This document shows, piece after piece, positions 32,308 through 38,893 of a stretch of 64,000 bases of DNA. Source of the DNA: Hyphomonadaceae bacterium (GTDB lineage: Bacteria; Pseudomonadota; Alphaproteobacteria; Caulobacterales; Aquidulcibacteraceae); contig JAEUMQ010000001.1 in assembly GCA_016791425.1 (NCBI GenBank), positions 189,138-253,137 of the forward strand, read 5' to 3'. A program made the position numbers and the translations under genes. The notes under the pieces were generated by a model. The model saw nothing but the letters and a program-made list of their open reading frames with translations. It had not been told where the DNA came from and did not search any database. Position 1 is the stretch's first letter. Every line of letters begins with the position of its first letter.

Positions 32308-32967
32308 ATGGACACTGCCGCCACAGCTTTGGTTAACCCGCGCAAGCCGCGCGCCGAGACGACGTCGCACCTCCTGGAGGAGTTGCGCGACGCGTTCCCG
32401 AACGAGCGGGTGTCGATCGGGGAGCTGCTGGACAAGCTCGAGGGCCGGGCGATTGGCCTGATGATGCTCATCCTGGCGCTGCCGGTGTGCATCCCGAACG
32501 TGCCGGGCATCTCCACCCCGTTCGGATTCCTGATGCTCGCGCCGGCGTTCCAGCTGGTCGTCGGCGGCAAGCGGCTTTGGGTGCCCAAGGGCATGCGCGC
32601 CTGGACGTTTCCGCGCGAGGGCCTGCGCAAGGCGGTGAACGCGGCCGTGCCGGTGCTGCGCCGGGTGGAGGCGCTCATCAAGCCGCGCTTCGCGCCGCTG
32701 ACGGCGTTCCCGTTCACGATCTTCCTCGGCGTGCAGACGCTGCTCTTGGCGATCGTGCTGATCCTGCCGATCCCGGGCGGCAACTGGCCTCCCGCCATCA
32801 CGATCTCGATGACCGCGATCGCGCTTCTGCAGCGGGACGGCCTCCTGGCGGTCCTGAGCACGCTGGCGGCGGCGCTCTCGACGGTCGCGGCGTTCTATTT
32901 CTTCAAGTTCGGCGTGGCCGCGCTCCGCGACGTCAGCGCCTGGATCAGCGCCATGATGGTGCACTGA
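32308..32967 (+). CDS. exoD: ExoD-family exopolysaccharide synthesis protein
   Basis: A 219-residue membrane protein from ATG 32308; upstream codons lack family support. The cytoplasmic start (LLEELRDAFPNERVSIGELLDKL) and GRAIGLMMLILALPVCIPNVPG are typical of ExoD, followed by four to five membrane helices (for example LTAFPFTIFLGVQTLLLAIV, WPPAITISMTAIAL). ExoD affects exopolysaccharide and alkaline tolerance in Rhizobium by an unknown mechanism. A 14-bp tandem repeat follows the stop. Confidence 0.8.
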   Translation: MDTAATALVNPRKPRAETTSHLLEELRDAFPNERVSIGELLDKLEGRAIGLMMLILALPVCIPNVPGISTPFGFLMLAPAFQLVVGGKRLWVPKGMRAWTFPREGLRKAVNAAVPVLRRVEALIKPRFAPLTAFPFTIFLGVQTLLLAIVLILPIPGGNWPPAITISMTAIALLQRDGLLAVLSTLAAALSTVAAFYFFKFGVAALRDVSAWISAMMVH

Positions 32968-32982
32968 CGAGGCCCCGGCGCC

Positions 32983-33052
32983 GTCGGCCAGAGAGCGTCG
33001 GCCAAAGACCGTCGGCCAAAGAGCGTCGGCCAAAGAGCGTCGGCCAAAGAGC
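32983..33052. repeat. 14-bp tandem repeat (GTCGGCCAAAGAGC x5)
   Basis: Five 14-bp units: the first is GTCGGCCAGAGAGC, the second ends GACC, the rest are perfect. A degenerate sixth unit continues to about 33060, where the stop of the convergent lipoprotein lies. It is probably a slippage-prone repeat in a gap of only 90 bp between convergent genes. Confidence 0.85.
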
Positions 33053-33057
33053 GTCGG

Positions 33058-33996
33058 TCAGCAGGTCCGACGCACCAGCCATCCCACCACGGCCGGCTGC
33101 CCTTGCTCGATCGCCGGGCTTTGTTCGGACGCGTGCGGCTCCAGCACGACAGGCGCGCCGGCGGACACCTCCTGAATCGTCCGGCATTCGCCGGCCGGCG
33201 GCGGATTGCCCGGCGCGCGAATGAATTCCGGATCGCTCTCGCCATAGAGATGGTCGCTGTCGAGCAGCGGATCGAACGCCACCACGCGCGAACCGTTGAG
33301 CGTCGCGACGCAGCCGAAGCGCCCGCCGTCGCCCTGCCGCAGCCGCACCCCGACCTGATCCTCGCCGAGCAGGCTCGCCGTCGTCACCCGCACTGAGCGG
33401 CCGTTGACGCGCCGCAGGCACACATCGATCGCCGGCAGGAGCTCGCTGAGCACCGCCGCCCAGGTCGGCCGATCCGCCAACGCCACGCCGCGCTGCGCGC
33501 AGCCTTGATAGGAGACGCCCTCGAACAGCACCGACGCCGAATAAGGCAGCGCCTCGCCGCTCGGCAGCGGGCAATTTTCCGCGCGGATGGTGATGATCAG
33601 CGGTCCGGCGCTGACCCGCAGGCCCTGCTCGCGGTAGTCGCGCTCGCCCGCCAGCCCGCCGTCCTCGCCGAGGCCGGGCCGCTCGAACTGCGCGTAATCC
33701 TCCAGCAGCCTGAGCTCCCAGGCGCCCTCGCCGCCGCCGAGGCCTTCAAGCGCGCCGGAGGCGGTGAACTCGCCCTGATAGAGCGCGCGCGTCTGGGCAT
33801 TGGCGGGCCCGCCAAGCGAGGCGAGCTGCTGCTCGGCCTGGACGCGCTGCCGCTCGGCCGCGTCGCCGGTCGAAAGCTCTCCCTCGCCGCCCGCCGGGGC
33901 CTGGCGCCCGCACCCGGACGCCCCGAGCGCCGCGGCCGCGAGGACCGAGAATAGAACGTGCCTGAAAGCCAATTTGGTGGGTCGCTCGAGACGCAT
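33058..33996 (-). CDS. lipoprotein with COG3650-like domain
   Basis: A 312-residue lipoprotein (lipobox GASGC). ATG at 33996 follows GGAGACGGGG; the frame is open to 35139, but that is antisense to the methyltransferase. It opens with short repeats rich in Glu/Gly. A central beta-rich part has AENCPLPSGEALPYSASVLF and EGVSYQGCAQRG (COG3650-type). The last 100 residues end GQPAVVGWLVRRTC. The same COG3650-like ending is seen in the lipoprotein at 37781. Role unknown, envelope location likely. Confidence 0.65.
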   Translation of the reverse strand: MRLERPTKLAFRHVLFSVLAAAALGASGCGRQAPAGGEGELSTGDAAERQRVQAEQQLASLGGPANAQTRALYQGEFTASGALEGLGGGEGAWELRLLEDYAQFERPGLGEDGGLAGERDYREQGLRVSAGPLIITIRAENCPLPSGEALPYSASVLFEGVSYQGCAQRGVALADRPTWAAVLSELLPAIDVCLRRVNGRSVRVTTASLLGEDQVGVRLRQGDGGRFGCVATLNGSRVVAFDPLLDSDHLYGESDPEFIRAPGNPPPAGECRTIQEVSAGAPVVLEPHASEQSPAIEQGQPAVVGWLVRRTC

Positions 33997-34056
33997 CCCC
34001 GTCTCCTGCCGCCGCACCGGGACGCATCTGGGCGGCGGCTGGACTAATATACGTCG

Positions 34057-35190
34057 ATGCCGCGTGATTCCAGTGCGCCCCTCTATGAGTTTTTTGCCGG
34101 CGGCGGATTGGCGCGCCTGGGTCTGGAGCGGCGTTTCGCCTGCGTCTTCGCCAACGACAACGCTTCGGAGAAGGCCGACGCCTACCGCGCCCGCTTCGGC
34201 GAAGGCGCCTTCCGGCTTGGCGATGTCTGGAACCTGGAGCCGGGCGACCTCCCCGGCCGGGCCGCGCTCGCCTGGGCTTCCTTCCCCTGCCAGGACCTCT
34301 CGCTCGCCGGCGAGCGCAAAGGCCTCGCCGCCCCGCGCTCCGGCGCGTTCTGGGGCTTCCATCGCCTGATCGAAGGCCTGGCGCAGGAAGGCCGCGCGCC
34401 AAAATTGCTGGCGCTGGAGAATGTGTGCGGGCTCCTGACCTCGCGCGGCGGCGCCGATTTCGAAGCGGTGATCGCCGCGCTCGACGCACTCGGCTATTGC
34501 GTCGGCGCGCTGGAGATCGACGCGGCGCTCTTCAGCCCGCAATCGCGCCGGCGCCTGTTCATCGTGGCAGGCGCGCCCGCGCACCTGCCGACCGGAGAGC
34601 CGACGCCGCCCTTCCACACCGTCGGATTGCGCAGGGCTGTGGCGCGCCTGCCGGCCTCCTTGCGCGCGCGATGGGTCTGGTGGCGCTTGCCCACGCCGCC
34701 GAAGCGCAACGCCCAATTGGGCGATATTCTCGATGAAAATGGCGTTGAATGGATGAGCGCGGCCCAGACCGAGAAGCTCCTCGCGCTCATGAGCCCGTTG
34801 CAGCGCGAGCGCCTTGCCGCGATGCAAAAGGTCGGCGAGCGCCGCGTCGGCGCCGTCTTCCGCCGCATGCGCAGCGAAGACGGCGTGAAGGTGCAGCGCG
34901 CCGAAGCGCGCTTCGACGGACTGGCCGGCTGCCTGCGCACCCCCGCCGGCGGATCGAGCCGGCAGATCCTCCTCTTCGTCGATGGCCAACGCATCCGCAC
35001 GCGCCTGCTGGCGCCGCGCGAAGCCGCGCGGCTGATGGGCGTGCCGGACGATTATCCGATCCCGGACAATCGCAACGAGGCGCTGCACCTCTTCGGCGAC
35101 GCGGTGTCGGTGCCCGTCGTCCGCTGGCTCGCCGACCATCTTCTGGCGCCGCTGGCGCGCGCGCCCGCCGCGCCCTCGCCGCGCCCATGA
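34057..35190 (+). CDS. dcm: C5 cytosine DNA methyltransferase (Dcm type)
   Basis: A 377-residue m5C methyltransferase. Motif I is LYEFFAGGGLARLGLER; motif IV is SFPCQDLSLAGERKGL with the catalytic Cys at about 78; motif VI is LLALENVCGLL; motif VIII is FSPQSRRRLFIV; motif X is FGDAVSVPVVRWLADHLL. The variable target-recognition region lies between VIII and IX, so the recognised sequence cannot be read. Its stop overlaps the vsr start (ATGA), the standard dcm-vsr pairing. No restriction endonuclease gene is nearby, so it looks like a solitary methyltransferase or one kept for repair. Confidence 0.88.
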   Translation: MPRDSSAPLYEFFAGGGLARLGLERRFACVFANDNASEKADAYRARFGEGAFRLGDVWNLEPGDLPGRAALAWASFPCQDLSLAGERKGLAAPRSGAFWGFHRLIEGLAQEGRAPKLLALENVCGLLTSRGGADFEAVIAALDALGYCVGALEIDAALFSPQSRRRLFIVAGAPAHLPTGEPTPPFHTVGLRRAVARLPASLRARWVWWRLPTPPKRNAQLGDILDENGVEWMSAAQTEKLLALMSPLQRERLAAMQKVGERRVGAVFRRMRSEDGVKVQRAEARFDGLAGCLRTPAGGSSRQILLFVDGQRIRTRLLAPREAARLMGVPDDYPIPDNRNEALHLFGDAVSVPVVRWLADHLLAPLARAPAAPSPRP

Positions 35191-35603
35191 GAACCGGACA
35201 CGACCCCTTCGACGCCGCCAAGCGCTCCGCGATCATGCGCGCCGTGAAAGCCAAGGACACCGCCCCCGAGCGCGTGGTCCGCAAGCTCGTCTTCGCCCTG
35301 GGCTACCGCTACCGGCTCCACCGCAGCGACCTGCCGGGCAAGCCGGACCTGGTATTTCCCGGCCGTCGGAAGGCGATTTTTGTGCACGGCTGCTTCTGGC
35401 ATGGGCACGGTTGCAAGCGCGGTGATCGCCCGCCGAGCGCGAACGCGGCCTATTGGCAGGCCAAGATCGCCAGGAACCGCGCCCGCGACGCCGCCAACGC
35501 CGCCGCCCTGACCGCCGACGGCTGGTCTGCGCTCACCCTTTGGGAGTGCGAGCTGAAGGACGCCGCCATGCTCGAGCGCCGCGTAGGGGCCTTCCTTGAC
35601 TGA
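35187..35603 (+). CDS. vsr: very-short-patch repair endonuclease (Vsr)
   Basis: A 138-residue Vsr endonuclease. N-terminal region SAIMRAVKAKDTAPERVVRK, catalytic Asp54 in PGKPDLVFPG, and the conserved AIFVHGCFWHGHGC with zinc/active-site His. Vsr nicks T:G mismatches left by deamination of the methylated cytosine, so it protects against mutations caused by the overlapping methyltransferase. Length is normal. It is translationally coupled to dcm. Confidence 0.9.
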   Translation: MRTGHDPFDAAKRSAIMRAVKAKDTAPERVVRKLVFALGYRYRLHRSDLPGKPDLVFPGRRKAIFVHGCFWHGHGCKRGDRPPSANAAYWQAKIARNRARDAANAAALTADGWSALTLWECELKDAAMLERRVGAFLD

Positions 35604-35616
35604 CGCCGCGTCAGGC

Positions 35617-35636
35617 GCTTGATTGAACGATCAAGC
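35617..35636. other. inverted repeat GCTTGAT-N6-ATCAAGC
   Basis: A perfect 7-bp inverted repeat with a 6-nt centre TGAACG. The inner TTGAACGATCAA (35623-35634) resembles TetR-type operators. It lies between vsr and the SRPBCC gene, 19 bp from the latter's start. It could instead be a terminator; there is no T-run. Confidence 0.4.
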
Positions 35637-35654
35637 AAACTACGGAGGGGAGAC

Positions 35655-36182
35655 ATGCTTCGCGCGCTTGTGTGTGCATTGGCGTTGCTGGCGGGCGCCG
35701 CCGACCCGGCCCGGGCCGAGGTCGCCGAGGCCGGCCCTGGCCATTTCCAGCTGCGCTTCTCCGACACGGTCGAGAAGCCTCCGGCGGACGTCTGGCGTGC
35801 GATCGGGCGGATCGGCGCCTGGTGGGACAGTGCGCACACCTATTCCGGCGAAGCCCGCAATATGCGTCTGGCGGTCCGCGCCGGCGGCTGCTTCTGCGAG
35901 GTCTGGGACGGCGCCTCGGTCGAGCACATGCGCGCAATCTATGTGCGCCCGCAGGAAGCCCTCCGGCTGGATGGGGCGCTTGGTCCGCTGCAGGAGATGG
36001 GCGTCGTCGGCATCCTCACGATGACCCTGGCCGCCGAAGGCGCCCGAACGCGGCTCACCTGGACATACCGGGTCGTGGGCCCCGGCGGCGACCTCTCGCA
36101 GCTCGCCGCCCCGGTCGATGCGGTCGTCGGCCAACAATTCGCCCGCCTTGTGCGTTACGCAGAAACCGGATCGCCGAACTGA
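35655..36182 (+). CDS. exported SRPBCC-family protein
   Basis: A 175-residue protein with signal peptide 1-20 (LVCALALLAGAADPARAEV). ATG at 35655 follows GGAGGGGAG. The mature part has the SRPBCC/START-like pattern DTVEKPPADVWRAIGRI and WTYRVVGPGGDLSQLAA. Two cysteines (GGCFCEV) may pair. Such proteins bind small hydrophobic ligands; ligand unknown. An operator-like inverted repeat lies just upstream. Confidence 0.72.
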   Translation: MLRALVCALALLAGAADPARAEVAEAGPGHFQLRFSDTVEKPPADVWRAIGRIGAWWDSAHTYSGEARNMRLAVRAGGCFCEVWDGASVEHMRAIYVRPQEALRLDGALGPLQEMGVVGILTMTLAAEGARTRLTWTYRVVGPGGDLSQLAAPVDAVVGQQFARLVRYAETGSPN

Positions 36183-36257
36183 GCGTTGCTGAACGTTCAT
36201 GCCCGGCTTGAGCGCGCTTCAGGGTAAAGCGCGCGACACGGATTTCTGGAGGATTTC

Positions 36258-36908
36258 ATGCGTTTCATCATCATCGCCGCGATCGCCGCGGCGATCCTCG
36301 CCGGCTGCACGACCTATGAACCGACCACCGGGGAGCGGATCCCGAACCGCACCGGCACGGGCGCGATCGTCGGCGCCGTCGGCGGCGCGGGCGTGGGTAC
36401 TCTGGCCGGCGGCAACGACCGCCGCAACGCCATCGTCGGCGCCGGCATCGGCGCGATCGCGGGGGCGCTCATCGGCAATTACATGGATCGCCAGCAGGCG
36501 GCCCTGCGCGCCCAATTGCCCCCCGAAGTGGACGTTCGCCGCGTGTCGGAGGACGAGCTCCTCCTCGATTTCCCCGCCGACATCACCTTCGATTTCGACC
36601 GCGCCGACGTGAAAAGCACGTTCCTGCCGACGATCCGCTCGGTGGCCCGCACGCTGGGCGAATACCAGTCCACCTATGTCGATGTCGTCGGCCACGCCGA
36701 TTCCACCGGCGCCGACGATTACAACCTGCAGCTCTCCGAGCGGCGCGCCATGGCGGTGGGCTCGGTGCTGATCAATAACGGCGTGCAGCGCGAGCGGCTG
36801 GTCGCGTCGGGGCGCGGCGAAAGCGACCCCATCGCCGACAATTCCACCGCCGCCGGACGCGCCGAGAACCGCCGCGTCGAGATCCGGCTGAAGGCCGTGC
36901 GGGCGTAG
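36258..36908 (+). CDS. OmpA-family lipoprotein with glycine zipper
   Basis: A 216-residue lipoprotein (lipobox ILAGC) with strong GGAGG upstream. Residues 33-75 are a glycine-zipper region (GAIVGAVGGAGVGTLAGG, IGAIAGALIGNYMD). Residues 90-215 are the OmpA C-terminal peptidoglycan-binding domain (ITFDFDRADVKST, VVGHADSTGADDYNLQLSERR, GRGESDPIADN, RAENRRVEI). It would tether the outer membrane to peptidoglycan, like YiaD/YidX-type proteins. Confidence 0.88.
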   Translation: MRFIIIAAIAAAILAGCTTYEPTTGERIPNRTGTGAIVGAVGGAGVGTLAGGNDRRNAIVGAGIGAIAGALIGNYMDRQQAALRAQLPPEVDVRRVSEDELLLDFPADITFDFDRADVKSTFLPTIRSVARTLGEYQSTYVDVVGHADSTGADDYNLQLSERRAMAVGSVLINNGVQRERLVASGRGESDPIADNSTAAGRAENRRVEIRLKAVRA

Positions 36909-36930
36909 ATCGCAACGTCCGCAACGATCC

Positions 36931-36961
36931 GCTTTCCTCCCCGCACACAGGGGAGGAAAGC
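36931..36961. terminator. perfect GCTTTCCTCCCC hairpin
   Basis: 12-bp perfect stem (GCTTTCCTCCCC/GGGGAGGAAAGC) with a 7-nt loop, between the convergent OmpA lipoprotein and the gene at 36965. The CCTCCCC/GGGGAGG core is that of the type-A REPs, so it may be a solitary REP used as terminator. Confidence 0.55.
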
Positions 36962-36964
36962 GGC

Positions 36965-37717
36965 TCATCCTGCAATGCCGAAGCGCTTCTTTTCCGCTTT
37001 GGAGATCTGTCGCTTGTCGATCGCGTAGACGCCCTCGCGCCCATAAAGCTCGGCGAGCGGCAGATCGCTCAATCCCGCCCGTTTCACCACATCGACATAA
37101 GGCTTCACCACGAGCTCCCGCAGGCCGTTCGCCCGCGTGCGTTCGCGGCTGCGGATCGGGGCCAGCCGCACCTCGAACCAGTCCTGGCCGAAGAGGTGGA
37201 GTTGCGTGTCCGGACCGACCTCGACCATCCGCTCGGCGAGCGCGCGCGCCCGCGCCTCCCGCCCAAGGCGGGCCAATTGTCCGATCGCCGGCCGGTGCGG
37301 ATTGCGGCGCAGCAGCCCGGTGCGCGGGTGCACGAAGAGCCGCCGCCAATCACTCTCCAGCGGCGCCTCCGCCCCATAGCGCCCGATCGTGACGACCTTG
37401 CCTCCGCGCATGCGCGTCCGGACCGCCACGATGTCCTCGATATGGTCCCGGACATGCTGCTGGACGGTGGAGCTGGGCTTCAGGTGCGCGGAAATCTCCG
37501 AATAGACCTTGTTCCAAGGCCGGCCTGCCTGCGCGGCGAGATATCGCTTGAGAGGGGCGAGGTTTTCGTTGAGCCATTTGGTCTTGCGCGGCGGTCCATT
37601 GGGCTCGCGCGCCCGCAGCGGGACGCCGTCCTCGTCCTCAAGCGGGCGCGAGCGCCCGGGCCGACTGCGGGAATCGCTATGGCCGACGCGCGGACGCTCT
37701 ACGATGACCTTGCTCAT
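36965..37717 (-). CDS. conserved hypothetical protein
   Basis: 250 residues from ATG 37717 (another in-frame ATG at 37729 is possible; neither has an ideal site). A basic, disordered start (SDSRSRPGRSRPLEDED) leads into WLNENLAPLKRYLAAQAGRP then WNKVYSEISAHLKPSSTVQQ, a motif set seen in widely scattered hypotheticals of acidobacteria, planctomycetes and proteobacteria. The C-terminus is basic (RQISKAEKKRFGIAG). No catalytic motif or membrane segment; nucleic-acid binding is possible from the charge. Confidence 0.6.
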   Translation of the reverse strand: MSKVIVERPRVGHSDSRSRPGRSRPLEDEDGVPLRAREPNGPPRKTKWLNENLAPLKRYLAAQAGRPWNKVYSEISAHLKPSSTVQQHVRDHIEDIVAVRTRMRGGKVVTIGRYGAEAPLESDWRRLFVHPRTGLLRRNPHRPAIGQLARLGREARARALAERMVEVGPDTQLHLFGQDWFEVRLAPIRSRERTRANGLRELVVKPYVDVVKRAGLSDLPLAELYGREGVYAIDKRQISKAEKKRFGIAG

Positions 37718-37780
37718 GTCCTTGCGCATGGTCGATAAATGGACCCGCGAGGCGGCGTGGTGAAGGGCGAGGGAAAGACA

Positions 37781-38833
37781 ATGCGTGTTCTGGCGGTTTT
37801 GGCGGCGGTGACCATGGCGGCGGGATGCGGCACGACCTTGCCGCGTGGGCCCGGCGAGCGCGGCGGCATGCGCGAGCGATCGGTCGATATGGATCGGATC
37901 ACCGGCCAGGTGCACTACCGGGCCTTGGCGGCTCTGCCGCGACCGGGCGAGCTGAAGATCATTCTGAGCGAAGGCGAGGGCGGTCCGATCGTCTCGGAGG
38001 AGCGGATCGACATCACCGATTCCAGCTCGCCGCCCTTTGCGTTCACGCTGCGCTACGACAAGGGCATGATCGAGCGCAATCGCGAGTACGCGCTGGTCGC
38101 CGAAGTGCGCGACGCCGGCGGCGATCTGCGCTTCGCCAGCCCCTCGCCCGTCGCCGTCCTCACCCATGACGCGCCCTCGCGCGACGTGAGCCTCGGCCTG
38201 GCCCCAGCCTCGGCGGAGCCGAGCCCGGTTGCGTCCGCGCCGCAGGAGCCGGCCTCGCTCGCCCCGCGCATGCCCGCGACAAGGACCGCCGCGGCCGCGC
38301 CGATTTCTGCCCCGATCGCCGCTGCGGGGGTCGCCGCCGGCGCTTCCGCGACCGCCGCAGCCGGCGCTCCGGTCGGGCGCGCGCGGCCGACGCTCATTCT
38401 TCCCGCTGGCCCAAGCGCCGGCGCCGCGACGCCTGTCGCGCCCGCGCCGCGGACGCCTGCCGCCGCCCCGACGCGCACCGCCGCGGCGACGCCGGCCACT
38501 GCCGCGTCCGCGACGACCGCGACGACGAACGAGCTGCGCTTCGACCGCATCGACTTCCGCGCGGTCGGGCCGAACTGGATCCTCGACCTTTACCCCAACC
38601 GGATGGACCTCTCCTTCGAGGACGGCGGCCGTCGCATCGAAGTGGCGCGTCCCGTACCGGTTCAACCGCCTTATCCGGGCCTGATCTATCAGGCGCGCCT
38701 GGGCGACCGCGCGCTCGTGGTCACCATCCGCCGCGAAGCCTGCCGCGTGGCTGCGGCGGGCGAGACCTATCCCTCGCGTGTCACGGTCGAGGTCGAAGGC
38801 AAGACCTTGGAAGGCTGCGGCCGCGCGGTCTGA
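37781..38833 (+). CDS. YbaY/COG3650-type lipoprotein
   Basis: A 350-residue lipoprotein (lipobox MAAGC) with GAGGGAAAG before its ATG. Domain 1 (about 35-135) is YbaY-like, with MDRITGQVHYRALAAL and IIERNREYALVAEVRD-type strands. A long Ala/Pro/Thr linker (150-250) follows. Domain 2 (255-350) resembles COG3650 and the lipoprotein at 33058: a conserved EACRVAAAGETYPSRVTVEV ends in EGCGR. Function unknown, probably envelope. Confidence 0.7.
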   Translation: MRVLAVLAAVTMAAGCGTTLPRGPGERGGMRERSVDMDRITGQVHYRALAALPRPGELKIILSEGEGGPIVSEERIDITDSSSPPFAFTLRYDKGMIERNREYALVAEVRDAGGDLRFASPSPVAVLTHDAPSRDVSLGLAPASAEPSPVASAPQEPASLAPRMPATRTAAAAPISAPIAAAGVAAGASATAAAGAPVGRARPTLILPAGPSAGAATPVAPAPRTPAAAPTRTAAATPATAASATTATTNELRFDRIDFRAVGPNWILDLYPNRMDLSFEDGGRRIEVARPVPVQPPYPGLIYQARLGDRALVVTIRREACRVAAAGETYPSRVTVEVEGKTLEGCGRAV

Positions 38834-38845
38834 CGTTGGAGAGCT

Positions 38846-38877
38846 GCTTCCTCCCACCGGTGAGCGGGGGAGGAAGC
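38846..38877. terminator. GCTTCCTCCC hairpin (REP-like)
   Basis: Stem GCTTCCTCCC/GGGAGGAAGC between the convergent YbaY lipoprotein and fadJ-type genes; again the CCTCCC/GGGAGG core of the type-A REP. Confidence 0.5.
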
Positions 38878-38893
38878 GCCTACTCTCGAAGCA

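Noticed and set aside
32983-33052. CRISPR or attachment site
   Set aside because: 14-bp direct units without spacers and without any integrase nearby.
33997-35139. N-terminal extension of the COG3650 lipoprotein
   Set aside because: It runs antisense through the methyltransferase gene, and the lipoprotein has a good ATG and ribosome site at 33996.
36931-36961. Ordinary terminator only
   Set aside because: Kept as a terminator, but the stem core matches the type-A REP and there is no T-run, so a plain terminator reading is not certain.
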